Assembly (NCBI GenBank): GCA_905221605.1 | Contig: CAJNDS010002344.1 | Span: 265,383-280,382, forward strand | Origin: Symbiodinium natans | Taxonomy: Eukaryota > Sar > Dinophyceae > Suessiales > Symbiodiniaceae | Direction: 5' to 3' | DNA length: 15,000 nucleotides | In this document: positions 1 to 7,285 of the stretch, in pieces | Numbering within the stretch: the stretch's first letter is position 1 | Layout: each line of letters starts with the position of its first letter | The notes under the pieces: generated by a model | Seen by the model: only the letters and a program-made list of their open reading frames with translations | The model's database searches: none | What the model was told of the DNA's origin: nothing | Made by a program: the position numbers and the translations under genes

Positions 1-272
1 CCCCTTTTTCCTTTTTTTAGGGTTGGGGGTTCCCTCATAATCCCCTTAAAACCCAAAAAGGTACCCTTTTATTCCTAGGTGACTCCCGGGTCTAGTAGAC
101 AGTCTAGACCCTAACCCCCAAACCCCGAAGCTTCTCTAAGCCTTGAACCCCCCCAAACTCCCCTAAGCCCTAGACCCTAAACCACGTGTTGAAACCCCAA
201 AACCACCAAAGTGTAATTCAGGAGGGCTGAAGATATCCCAAAGGTTCAGAACCCTGAGCATTTTTTCCGCAG
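1..272. other. Non-coding stretch with degenerate telomere-like C-rich DNA
   Basis: No gene is seen. From about 104 to 185 the sequence is a decayed CCCTAAA-type tract with variants such as CCCTAAC and CCCTAGA. The last bases, 261-272, are pyrimidine-rich and end in CGCAG, which could be a splice acceptor for the exon-like stretch that follows. Confidence 0.6.
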
Positions 273-366
273 AAGGTCATGAGCAACGAGACAAGCTACG
301 TGGTGTCCGCAGCTCAGCAGTGGGCTTTCCGCCCGGAAGCACCATGCCCCTTATGGCAGAAAGAGG
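273..366 (+). other. Exon-like fragment, unknown protein
   Basis: An open frame of 31 codons plus one base starts directly after a T-run and CGCAG acceptor-like signal. It ends at GAGG followed by GTAACC, a plausible donor. The translation begins KVMSNETSYVVSAAQQ and ends PCPLWQKE, a mixed composition unlike the low-complexity surroundings. No domain is recognised. The putative donor is also the first base pair of the foldback element at 367-485. It could be an exon of a plus-strand gene, a relic, or a chance open frame. Confidence 0.3.
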
Positions 367-485
367 GTAACCCAGAGGGTCGATTTGTATTACTATTATG
401 GAAGTAGGTACCAAAAAGCACTACTCAATAGGGTTTTGGGGTACCTAAATCCATAATTGTATTACAAATGGACCCTCTGGGTAAC
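367..485. mobile_element. 119-bp foldback (MITE-like) element
   Basis: Positions 367-412 and 440-485 are inverted copies of each other: 46 bp per arm with about six mismatches, separated by a 27-nt loop. Both outer ends read G(T)(A/T)ACCCAGAGGGTC and both inner ends read TAGGTACC. Such a near-perfect hairpin without coding capacity is typical of MITEs or foldback elements. No clear target-site duplication is visible. The left end provides a GTAACC donor-like sequence next to an exon-like stretch, so an intron-forming (introner) role is possible but unproven. Confidence 0.75.
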
Positions 486-637
486 TTAGGGTTTGGAGTT
501 TTAGTGATATACGCAGATACAGGAGCCAAATGGTCAGTTCTCTGAACTATGACACCTTCCTTTTGGGTACCCCAGCGCTAGCAGGGTCCACAATACTTTT
601 TGGTGATGTTTATTTTGTGTCGTGGCTGAATTCCTGC

Positions 638-833
638 GGGGGGGGGGGGGGGGGGTGAGAGGGACATGGCTTGCAGCCCCCTAAGCAACACCGCAACTTC
701 TGGGATTGTTGAGTTAGGGTTCTGACCTCTACGCTGTCCATGCCCATCACCTCAGTTGGGGGGGGGGGGGGGGTAGGGGGGTGGGGGGGGTAGGGGGGCA
801 GAGGGGGGGTAGGGGGGGGGGCAGGGGGCAGCA
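638..833. repeat. Poly-G rich region
   Basis: It contains G18 at 638-655 and G16 at 758-773, followed to about 833 by G-runs interrupted by TA, T and CA. The region is potentially G-quadruplex-forming on the plus strand. Exact run lengths are likely to be unreliable in any assembly. Confidence 0.9.
651..700 (+). repeat. Dispersed repeat, copy 1 (partner at 12184-12234)
   Basis: This roughly 50-bp segment shares an ordered set of words with 12184-12234: GGGGTGAGAG, then TGGCTT, AG.CCCC and CACCGCAA. Both copies follow a G-rich stretch and a GGCTGAAT word. They are diverged copies of one dispersed repeat about 11.5 kb apart. Confidence 0.6.
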
Positions 834-1081
834 TGAGAGGTAGGGAAGTTTGGGTCCCAAAGTGCCCTCTCCAGGCTCCTTCCAAGCCCGCCCTAAACCA
901 GGAACCTCAAGCATACACAGCCCAAAGCCCTGCCTTGGGGACCACATGAACCCCAAAATTGGGATCATATGCAGTACATTGCTCTCGCTCCTAGTAAGTA
1001 TATCAGCCATAAGCCCTTTAAAGGCCGTCGAACTCCATTGACAGTGCTCCAATGGTCATGGTCCGGCCCTCAGCTGCTAGC

Positions 1082-1192
1082 GTTTGGGGCTTTGGGGTTA
1101 GGGCTTAGTTTGTTTAATTTTTTTTGTTTTGGTTTTTGTTTGTTTTTTTTGGTTTTTGGGTTTTGGATTTTAGGGTTTAGGGTTCAGGGTTA
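1082..1192 (+). repeat. Degenerate G/T-rich telomere-like tract
   Basis: TTTGGGG, TTAGGG and T-rich variants grade into GGGTTTAGGGTTCAGGG near 1170-1190. It looks like a decayed TTTAGGG array with T expansions. Confidence 0.6.
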
Positions 1193-1330
1193 AGAGACCC
1201 TACACCCCAGAATCCCCATCCCTTTCGAGGGTGTTTTAGGCCCCGGAGAGGTTTTGGGGTTTGCGCCCGGGACTCAGTTGCTTAAGTGTTGCGTGGTTTG
1301 GGGTTAATTTGGGGATTAGCGTCTAGGGTG

Positions 1331-1400
1331 TTTAGGTTTAGGGTTTAGGGTTTAAGGTTTAGGGTTTAAGGTTTAGGGTTTAGGGTTTAGGGTTTAGGGT
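1331..1400 (+). repeat. TTTAGGG telomeric tract, G-rich on plus strand
   Basis: About ten heptamers, several with the TTTAAGG variant. A glycine-rich segment follows. Confidence 0.92.
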
Positions 1401-1577
1401 GTGGGGGGCTGGGGGGGGAGGGGCAGGGGGCGTTGTGGTTTTGCGGTTCTGCTTCCTGGAACCAGAAGAGTTGTGCGTTGTAAAGTGCGGAAGCCCTGTA
1501 AACAAATTCCAAACCGTCTGTGCTCAAACTTAAAAACAGATATGTGGCCAGGCAGACCCACGCAGGGCCCAGAGCAG

Positions 1578-1632
1578 GGGCCCATACCTGAGAGCCTTAG
1601 ATATGCTCTGCAAGCCCTACCTATGACTACAG
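1578..1632 (+). other. Exon-like fragment with strong donor
   Basis: An open frame of 18 codons plus one base reads GPIPESLRYALQALPMTT. It is preceded by GAGCAG and ends at ACAG followed by GTAAGC at 1633, a strong donor match. The frame is also open upstream to about 1430, so the 5' boundary is uncertain (another AG lies at 1564-1565). No domain is recognised. The C16 run at 1671-1686 lies just downstream. Confidence 0.3.
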
Positions 1633-1670
1633 GTAAGCCTAAACGCCCAAGCCTCTAAACTTACCGTAAA

Positions 1671-1686
1671 CCCCCCCCCCCCCCCC
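1671..1686. repeat. Poly-C run (C16)
   Basis: Sixteen consecutive C residues. Confidence 0.9.
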
Positions 1687-1773
1687 GGTCCAAACCCAAT
1701 GAGGCTGAACACAAGCGTCGCAGTCTGTTGGTGGCCTGGCGGAGGCGAGTGTCCCTGTAGGGTTTATATGATT

Positions 1774-2151
1774 TTGCAAGGGATGAGTTTACATGAATGT
1801 CAAAGGGGTCCATACGATCTTTAAACGGGATGAGCTTATATGAATTTACATGGGATCCATATGACTTTAAAAACGATGAAACTTCTATGAGGATCCATAT
1901 GATTTCAAAAGGGATGAGCTTACATGAGTTTTAAAAGGATCCATCTGATTTTAAAAGGGATGAGCTTGCATGAGTTCAAGAAGGGATCTATGTGATTTTA
2001 AAAGGGGTGAGATTGTATGAATTTAAAAGGGATCCATACGGTCTCAAGAGGGACGAATTCACATGACTTGACAAGGGATTCATATGATTTAAGAGGGATC
2101 CACATGGTTTTAAAACGGATGAGTTTATATGATTTTAAAGGGGACCCATCT
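1774..2151 (+). repeat. Imperfect dimeric minisatellite, about 46-bp period
   Basis: About eight units are present, several incomplete. Each full unit consists of a half beginning GGATCCATATGAT and a half beginning GGATGAGCTTACATGA, and each half ends in a TTTAAAAG-like run. The two halves are themselves related (GGAT, then ATGA, then TTTAAAAG), which suggests a roughly 23-bp monomer that dimerised and then amplified. Frames crossing it are repeat artefacts. Confidence 0.85.
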
Positions 2152-2220
2152 ATCCCAACCAAGCCAGCCCGCAAACAAAAAAAATATACTTCCGGGGGAC
2201 CAAACGATTCATAGGATAGG

Positions 2221-2350
2221 GTTTATAGGGTTTAGCGGCATTGGGGCAGCTGCTGGACTATCCCCTTTGAAATTTGATTGCCTGGCCTCGGTGCACAAGC
2301 ATTTTTATCAGGAAATCTTAGCTTTGGGCCTGGCCTGGAGACATAAGATT
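2221..2350 (+). other. Open, possibly exon-derived stretch
   Basis: A plus frame is open across the interval and reads in part SVHKHFYQEILALGLAWRHK, mixed in composition and free of low complexity. It has no clear splice limits and no recognised domain, and it ends in a telomeric junction. It may be an exon relic or chance. Confidence 0.18.
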
Positions 2351-2396
2351 TTAGGGCCCTAAGCCCTAAGCCTTAAACCCTAAACCCTAAACCCTC
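2351..2396. repeat. Head-to-head telomeric junction and CCCTAAA tract
   Basis: A perfect 12-bp palindrome TTAGGGCCCTAA (2351-2362) joins a single G-rich unit to a C-rich tract of about five heptamers, with CCCTAAG, CCTTAAA and CCCTAAA variants. The orientation switches at the palindrome centre. Confidence 0.85.
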
Positions 2397-2815
2397 AAGG
2401 GTCCAGGCTTTAAGCCTTTGCTCAGGCTCAGATCTTTGGCCTCTTAGGCTTAGTTCAGAAGCGATTTCTAGACAACAACTCTATTCAACAGCCTCGCCGA
2501 AATTTTGCATCGCCCGATTTTTTGTTTCCGGGTTTTTTGCACAATTCCGGGGGACCGCACTAATCAGGATACAACATTGTTCTGTGCTTGGGCCCCAAAG
2601 TCCCTATATGAGAGGTACGTTTACGGCCCCAGACCCTATTTAGCTACATGGACCTTTAGGGTTAGCGGTTGAGCACCAAACTTTGAACCACAAACCCTAG
2701 ACGCTGGACCCTCGATACCCGACACCCTAAACTCAAAACATCACAATGAAACCTCTCAGGCCCCCTAAACCCTGAACCCTTCTGGTTTTTTGTGTTTGCG
2801 GATGTTTTGGATTGC
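2397..2815. other. Stretch without recognised gene
   Basis: Mixed sequence. From about 2460 a plus frame preceded by GTTCAG stays open for some 35 codons (starting KRFLDNNSIQQPRRNF). It may be an exon or dispersed-repeat fragment, but no motif identifies it. From 2690 to 2790 there are scattered single CCCTAAA-like units. Confidence 0.35.
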
Positions 2816-2873
2816 CCTAAACCCTAAGCCCTAAACCCTATACCCTATACCCTAAACCCTAAACCCTTAAGGC
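2816..2873 (-). repeat. CCCTAAA telomeric tract, C-rich on plus strand
   Basis: About eight heptamers, including two CCCTATA variants and one CCCTAAG. Confidence 0.9.
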
Positions 2874-3111
2874 TGGGTCCCCACGTAGGCCCCATGAAAG
2901 AAAAAGAAAGGGAAGCCCTTTTCACTCCCGGTTTCTGGGGAGTTGTGAATTCCGAGCCAGAGCCTTCATTACCCTAAAGCCTAAACGCTAAACTCTACAC
3001 CTAAACCAGGGTTCGGGCGTTTGAGGGGTAGAGGCTTCGAACTGTTGGAGTGGTTGGCGTAAGGTTGCAACCCCCTGGATGGGGGGTGCGGGGGGAAAAA
3101 AGGGGGGGGTA

Positions 3112-3190
3112 GGGGGGGGGGGGGGGGGGGGGGGTTGGAAAGGTTTTGCCAAAGGCGCCCCTCTTCGGTGCGTTTACGTCGTGCGGGTGG
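3112..3190 (+). repeat. G-rich duplicated segment, copy 1
   Basis: G23 at 3112-3134 is followed by TTTTGCCAAAGG (about 3143) and a 21-bp word (3169-3189) beginning TGCGTTTACG. The same order of words recurs at 3296-3393, with the 21-bp word identical at 3373-3393, so this is a local duplication of about 200 bp that has since diverged. Confidence 0.75.
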
Positions 3191-3295
3191 CGCGGTCGGG
3201 GGAGATGATGAGAGGTGGAAGTGCAAGAGGTTGTGTCCTGCGAAATCGGACCCCCTAAGCCCCTAAGCCTAGCTGCAAGCCCCAAACCCCGTCAG

Positions 3296-3393
3296 GGGGG
3301 AGGGTAGGTGGGGGGGTGGGGGGTGGAGGGGTTGCCAAAGGACCCCTACCCGCTGTGCTGAACCGCCTATGATGCGTTTACGTCGTGCGGGTG
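3296..3393 (+). repeat. G-rich duplicated segment, copy 2
   Basis: G-rich runs are followed by GTTGCCAAAGG (about 3329) and the 21-bp word shared with copy 1. It differs by an inserted stretch between these words. A C16 run follows at 3412-3427 and more C-rich then G-rich sequence extends to about 3495. Confidence 0.75.
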
Positions 3394-3538
3394 AAAAAAT
3401 TGTGCACCACTCCCCCCCCCCCCCCCCACATCCGCCCCCCCCCCCTCCCCCATTTTAAGGTTTTTGGGGGTGTAAGGGAGGGGAGGGGGAGGGTTCCCTC
3501 CCCCAAAACCATCCAACACGCTGCCAGGGTCGGCGGAC

Positions 3539-3588
3539 CCTAAACCCTAAACCCTTTTTCCCTATAAACCCTAAACCCTCAACCCTAG
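3539..3588 (-). repeat. CCCTAAA tract, interrupted
   Basis: Two CCCTAAA blocks are split by TTTTTCCCTATA. Confidence 0.85.
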
Positions 3589-3644
3589 AATTCAGATTTT
3601 TGGGTTCGTTAAAGGGGATTCTAGTATACTACCCCAAAAAGGTC

Positions 3645-3746
3645 CTACATAAGAGCCTTTGGGTCGACTCTGATAGATCCGACTCGATCCCGCGCACGAC
3701 GCGTCAGGCCTGTCCACAGCAGCTGGTGCCGCGTTTTGGACTCGGC
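3645..3746 (-). other. Exon-like open frame (minus strand)
   Basis: A minus-strand frame reads from 3746 down to a TAG at 3645-3647: 33 codons, beginning AESKTRHQLLWTGLTRRA. It is rich in basic residues and GC-rich compared with its surroundings. AAAAAG precedes it. It lies between a C-rich tract (3539-3588) and a G-rich tract (3755-3885). No domain is recognised. Confidence 0.22.
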
Positions 3747-3754
3747 TTTTTGGG

Positions 3755-3885
3755 TTTAGGGTTTAGGTTTGAGGGTTGAGGGTTGAGGGTTTAGGGTTTA
3801 GGTTTGAGGGTTGAGGGTTTAGGGTTTAGGTTTGAGGATTGAGTCAGGGTTTAGGGTTGTGGGTTGAGGGTTTAGGGTTTAGGTG
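3755..3885 (+). repeat. Higher-order telomeric array, 28-bp unit
   Basis: Heptamers cycle in a fixed order: TTTAGGG, TTTAGGT, TTGAGGG, TTGAGGG. The cycle starts at 3755, 3790 and 3818, with one extra TTGAGGG in the first round, and then decays. Repetition of a four-heptamer block points to unequal exchange or replication slippage of a composite unit. G13 follows at 3885-3897. Confidence 0.88.
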
Positions 3886-4135
3886 GGGGGGGGGGGGCAG
3901 GGGCAGGGGTCATGGTCTCTTTAAGTAGGATTTCTGCTTTATAGGGCATATCTTCGGGGTTCTTCTTAGGGTATTCAAGGGCTATATGAAAGAACAAAAA
4001 GGGAAACGGATAAAGAGGCCACCGGCTTTTTTTTGGGTTTCGGTGTAGAGTCAGAGCAGGCTCTTACAGCTTCACCCCCGTCTTCCTCCCCGTCTCCTCT
4101 GTTAGGGCTTTGCGGTATTTAGACCCTATAGGCCC

Positions 4136-4204
4136 CCAAACCCTAAACCCGAAACCCTAGACCCTAAACCCTAAACCCTAAACCCGAAACCCTAAACCCT
4201 AAAC
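4136..4204 (-). repeat. CCCTAAA tract with CCCGAAA variants
   Basis: About nine heptamers, with CCCGAAA and CCCTAGA variants. Confidence 0.92.
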
Positions 4205-4315
4205 GGCCGAGAGTCGGCGCAGTTTTCCCATATCAACACTCCAGCGAATCCAGTCTGCGATAGGGTTTCGGGGATACAGATCAATCCCTTAACTCCCCAA
4301 ACCCTTAATAGCTTC

Positions 4316-4444
4316 ATCCCCTCCCCCGAACATTAGACCCCCCTTTACCCCCCTAGTGCTTAAAACCCCTCATTTACGAGAACATGACTCTAATGGGAGT
4401 ATTTAGTACTAGGGGGTAGAGGTTTAATATTAGGGGGAGGGGAT
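4316..4444. mobile_element. 129-bp foldback (MITE-like) element
   Basis: The outer ends are perfect inverted repeats ATCCCCTCCCCC (4316-4327 and 4433-4444). The arms continue inward with moderate mismatch through a CCCCCTAGT.CT word to a centre near 4383, so nearly the whole element is an imperfect palindrome. There is no coding capacity and no evident target-site duplication. The internal CCCCCTAGTACTAA resembles the terminal CCCCCTTATACTAA of the small foldback at 11290-11388, which suggests a related family. Confidence 0.7.
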
Positions 4445-4450
4445 TGCATG

Positions 4451-4546
4451 ACCCTAACCCTGAACCCTGAACCAGAAACCCGAAACCCTAAACCCTAAAC
4501 CCTAAACCCTAAACCCTAAACCCTAAACCCTAAACCCTAAACCCTA
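4451..4546 (-). repeat. CCCTAAA telomeric tract
   Basis: Degenerate units (CCCTGAA, CCCGAAA) lead into eight perfect CCCTAAA heptamers at 4486-4541. Confidence 0.95.
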
Positions 4547-4555
4547 CAAAAGCTT

Positions 4556-4660
4556 ACTGAGGTACTGCTGCTGGTGGCCACCATCCTTTCTTCCGTGGTT
4601 GCACCTTCGGGTGCGGAGCACTTCCTTCAGGCGGTCTCTCGAGGGGTCTAGGGTCTGGGA
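4556..4660. other. Exon-like island, strand uncertain
   Basis: This roughly 100-bp GC-rich island lies between C-rich and G-rich telomeric tracts. On the plus strand, after AAAAG, a frame reads LTEVLLLVATILSSVV onward, hydrophobic and membrane-like. On the minus strand a frame ends at CTCA followed by GTAAGC, a good donor. Both are open, so the strand cannot be decided by eye. Confidence 0.2.
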
Positions 4661-4690
4661 TGTTCGTTGGGAACCCCAATCCTTTGTAGG

Positions 4691-4774
4691 TTTAGGGTTT
4701 AGGGTTTAGGGTTTAGGGTTCAGGGTTTAGGGCTTAGGGTTTAGGATTTAGGGTTTAGGGTTTAGGGTTTAGGG
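4691..4774 (+). repeat. TTTAGGG telomeric tract
   Basis: Twelve heptamers in strict register, with TTCAGGG, CTTAGGG and TTTAGGA variants. Confidence 0.95.
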
Positions 4775-5406
4775 CCCAAAAAGGCACCCACCCCTGTTAT
4801 GATATGTTCCTGGGCTACCAAGCTTAAACTCAACAGATGCTACCCAAAGACTTCAGCTGATGCCACTTGGAGGTTCATGTTACGTAGCCCCCCAAATAAT
4901 TATTAACCCTCTTGGGGTACTTACGGGGCTTATAAAGTGGGTTATAACTAGACTTATAATTGGGTTAGAAGAACCCGCCAAAAACCCTAAACCCTAAACC
5001 CTAGTTTCATCCGCCGCGTTTCGTCCTAATCTTAAAATAGTTGGAGCCCTGGCCTACCCAGGAGGCTTTTGTATGCCGAAACCTTAGGGCCCTGAAAGCC
5101 TTAACCCGAATCCCTACTCCAGAAGTCACAAACCCTAAAGCTCCCGCTGTGAGCCCGAAATAGCTGATCTAAGCACCTGTTCCCAAACAACCCTGAAACC
5201 CTATAGAATGGTCTACATAGGCCCCCCCTCCCACCCCCAGGGCAATCCCTGAACCCAAACCCTGAGAGGTCTACAGAACCCCCCCCCAAAGAAAAAAAAA
5301 ATCGACCTAAATCCTAATTTCCCCCCCCCCCCATAACAAGAAAGCAAAACAAGCAAGAACAACAATAAAAAGCAAACCCAAACCCCCGAAGCCAATGCCC
5401 CTTCAC
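4775..5406. other. Stretch without recognised gene
   Basis: Mixed sequence with a short CCCTAAA tract at 4983-5003. Two related AT-rich words (CTTATAAAGTGGGTTATAA and a diverged copy) lie near 4930-4970. C12 is at 5321-5332. Open frames in 5101-5395 are compositionally odd and cross homopolymers. Confidence 0.5.
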
Positions 5407-5501
5407 CGAGAGGTCTACAGGGAGCGCTTCTGCTTCGTCTTCCAGACGAACCTTCAAAGCGGTCGACTCGCAGTGCGCTGCCTCAAGCAGCCCCCTCGCC
5501 C
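5407..5501 (-). other. Exon-like fragment (minus strand)
   Basis: The minus strand reads from 5501 to 5407. After GCAG come 2 nt plus 31 open codons, including LLEAAHCESTALKVRLED and then EAEALPVDLS, stopping at TCG followed by GTGAAG (donor-like). The acidic, alanine- and leucine-rich helical composition is protein-like. The frame is open on both sides only through A/T/C homopolymers, so the coding part is probably limited to this interval. No family is recognised. Confidence 0.33.
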
Positions 5502-5505
5502 CTGC

Positions 5506-5546
5506 TTTTTTTTTTTTTGTGTGTGTGTGTGGGGGGGGGGGGGGGG
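5506..5546 (+). repeat. Compound T13 / (GT)n / G16 simple repeat
   Basis: T13 (5506-5518) passes through a GT repeat into G16 (5531-5546). Confidence 0.9.
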
Positions 5547-5794
5547 AGTCTCGAAATTGTGAAATTGTGAGCATAACGGGGTAACCCGATGAACCCTTCG
5601 AATCAAGGGGTCCTTCTTCCTTTTCTTGTAGAGGTTCGTGTCGCCTAAAAGTACTTTCAGACAAAAAGGTGTACACCTTAAAGGGGTGCCCCCCTAAGCC
5701 CTCAACCTTTGTTAAACTTCCAGCATACTTTGGCACCCAGCGTTTGATGATCTGAACTTGGAAGTTGACGTAGTTGCAAACCCTAATTACTAAA

Positions 5795-5843
5795 CCCTAA
5801 ACCCTAAACCCTAAACCCTAAACCCTAAACCCTAAACCCTAAA
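5795..5843 (-). repeat. CCCTAAA telomeric tract, perfect
   Basis: Seven perfect heptamers, with one further unit separated just upstream. Confidence 0.95.
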
Positions 5844-6003
5844 GAGCCTCCTAAACCCCCCATGGCCCCCTGAGCCCGAGTCCCACAAGCCTCAAAGCCC
5901 ATGTACCCCTGGACCCGACCTGTAACCCCAACTATCTGCAGTTTAGTAGTAATTACCCCTTAATTAATTCATAGGTATAGCCCCATAAAATCTGTAAGTA
6001 ATA
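5844..6003. other. Unique island between convergent telomeric tracts
   Basis: C-rich then AT-rich sequence containing AATTACCCCTTAATTAATT. No convincing coding frame. Confidence 0.5.
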
Positions 6004-6083
6004 GGGTTTAGGGCTTAGGGCTTAGGGCTTAGGGTTTAGGGTTTAGGGTTTAGGGTTTAGGGTTTAGGGTTTAGGGTTTAGGG
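6004..6083 (+). repeat. TTTAGGG telomeric tract
   Basis: About eleven heptamers. Three consecutive CTTAGGG variants lie near the left end. Confidence 0.95.
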
Positions 6084-6328
6084 GCCTAGCCATTCTTAAA
6101 TCGGTTTAATCCCCGAAAACCTTCCGGGTTTACTGTTTAGGGCTTTAAGCCCGAAAACCATGACGACAACCACCAAAGGTCCGAAACCCCAAACAAACTT
6201 TAAAAGATAAAAAGACCTGCGATCTGAAAACCCTTGGAAGCCTCGTACGCCAGAAAAAAGCACCGAAAAAGTCCTCAAAGCCCTGCAAACCCTCCCCTCA
6301 ACTCGAACCATAGGCACCCAAACGCCAA
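6084..6328. other. Stretch without recognised gene
   Basis: A-rich and C-rich mixed sequence. The minus-strand frame crossing it has no recognised motif and starts in telomere-like sequence. Confidence 0.4.
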
Positions 6329-6363
6329 GCCCTAAGCCCTAAACCCTAAACCCCGAACCCTCA
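6329..6363 (-). repeat. Short CCCTAAA/CCCTAAG tract
   Basis: Five heptamers: CCCTAAG, CCCTAAA and CCCCGAA types. Confidence 0.88.
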
Positions 6364-6396
6364 ACTCAAAAACCATAGGCCGAAGCCAATGGTAAA

Positions 6397-6668
6397 CCCT
6401 CAAACCCTCAAACCCTCAAGCCCTCAAACCCTCAAGCCCTCAAACCCTCAAACCCTCAAGCCCTCAAACCCTCAAGCCCTCAAACCCTCAAACCCTCAAG
6501 CCCTCAAACCCTCAAGCCCTCAAACCCTCAAACCCTCAAACCCTCAAACCCTCAAGCCCTCAAACCCTCAAGCCCTCAAACCCTCAAACCCTCAAACCCT
6601 CAAACCCTCAAACCCTCAAGCCCTCAAACCCTCAAGCCCTCAAACCCTCAAACCCTCAAACCCTCAGG
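6397..6668 (-). repeat. CCCTCAAA/CCCTCAAG octamer array with higher-order pattern
   Basis: Thirty-three octamers in unbroken register (6397-6660) plus a terminal CCCTCAGG. The last base of each unit is A or G. G occurs at units 3, 5, 8, 10, 13, 15, 20, 22, 28 and 30, always as a G-A-G triplet of units. The first fifteen units are three exact copies of a five-unit (40-bp) block, A A G A G. Because 24 bp equals eight codons, the frame is open as a PSNPQTLK-type repeat, which I consider an artefact. The array is an octamer relative of the telomeric heptamer. Confidence 0.95.
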
Positions 6669-6745
6669 CCTTGGAGGAAGCCGCGCTCATGGGCCGAGTG
6701 TTGGCCTTCCTGCCCCCTGGCCTCCTCCATGGAGTCTGGGTTCGG
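6668..6745 (+). other. Exon-like fragment between octamer array and TTTAGGG tract
   Basis: Exactly 26 open codons, starting ALEEAALMGRVLAFLPPG and ending HGVWVR. CCCTCAG (acceptor-like, formed by the end of the octamer array) lies on the left and GTGAGG (donor-like, leading into the TTTAGGG tract) on the right. Length is a multiple of three with phase 0 at both ends. No domain is recognised. If it is a real exon, the repeats supply the pyrimidine-rich 3' end of one intron and the G-rich 5' end of the next. Confidence 0.3.
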
Positions 6746-6752
6746 GTGAGGG

Positions 6753-6815
6753 TTTAGGGTTTAGGGTTTAGGGTTTAGGGTTTAGGGTTTAGGGTTTAGG
6801 GTTTAGGGTTTAGGA
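6753..6815 (+). repeat. TTTAGGG telomeric tract, perfect
   Basis: Eight perfect heptamers (6753-6808), then TTTAGGA. Confidence 0.95.
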
Positions 6816-6916
6816 TTACTTGAAGTGTTCTTTTGAGGGTTTTCGGGTGCTTTTGAGGGGCCTGAAAGGTTTGCAGTGGGGGGCTGATGTAGTCCCATGC
6901 GCCAACTTGGGGCGTA

Positions 6917-6979
6917 TTAGGGTTTAGGGTTTAGGGTTTAGGGCTTAGGGCTTAGGGTTTAGGGTTTAGGGTTTAGGGG
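6917..6979 (+). repeat. TTTAGGG telomeric tract
   Basis: About eight heptamers, including two CTTAGGG. Confidence 0.94.
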
Positions 6980-7225
6980 GTTTAGTTGTTTGCCCCAGTT
7001 TGGGTTCGAACTACACCCCACCCCCACCCCCCCCCCCCCCACCCCACCCCACACACAGCCTAGTTATAGCCCAAGCCCTAGTTTCAGATGCGCAAGCCCC
7101 AAGCCCTCACCCTAACACCCTGCTCAGCATTCAAACCTCAAGCAGGCCACAAAACCCTACAACGCCAAAGTCACTAACCTGAACAAAATCCCAAGCCCCA
7201 ACAGCGCATTCCTCGAGTCCGAATT
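6980..7225. other. Stretch without recognised gene
   Basis: C-rich, with C-runs near 7017-7050 and scattered CCCTA words. The proline-rich frames are artefacts. Confidence 0.5.
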
Positions 7226-7285
7226 CCCTAAACCCTAAACCCTAAACCCTACACCCTAAGTCCCCCCCCCCCCCCCCCCCCCCCC
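7226..7285 (-). repeat. CCCTAAA tract followed by C24
   Basis: Five heptamers (the last two CCCTACA and CCCTAAG) at 7226-7260, then 24 consecutive C at 7262-7285. Confidence 0.93.

Larger units (their letters stand above)
486..1081. other. Intergenic or intronic stretch without recognised gene
   Basis: It holds poly-G runs (638-833), a dispersed-repeat copy (651-700) and otherwise unremarkable mixed sequence. At 969-993 an ATG-initiated stretch of eight codons (MQYIALAP) runs into GTAAGTAT at 994, an excellent match to the donor consensus. A first exon is conceivable but unsupported further. Frames on either strand across 747-1052 are proline- or glycine-rich because of the homopolymers and are not genes. 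Confidence 0.4.

Noticed and set aside
610-1052. Proline-rich minus-strand frames near the left end
   Set aside because: They translate the G-runs at 638-833 and show no domain.
2017-2214. 65-residue plus-strand frame
   Set aside because: It is a translation of the GGATCC/GGATGA minisatellite.
2981-3285. Proline-rich minus-strand frames
   Set aside because: The proline runs are poly-G on the plus strand. The remainder has no recognisable motif and the frames depend on exact homopolymer length.
5590-5610. tRNA T-arm-like CCCTTCGAATCAAGGG
   Set aside because: The loop has six bases and lacks the TTC arrangement, and no other cloverleaf arms or A/B box spacing are found. GGGTTCGAAC at about 7000 also lacks pairing arms.
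5314-5736. 140-residue minus-strand protein
   Set aside because: The frame crosses poly-G, a GT repeat and poly-T (Pro, His-Thr and Lys runs). Only 5407-5501 looks protein-like and is listed alone.
6389-6757. 122-residue plus-strand frame made of a PSNPQTLK repeat
   Set aside because: It is the automatic translation of an 8-bp repeat, open because 24 bp is eight codons. Only the last 26 codons (6668-6745) are considered as a separate exon-like segment.
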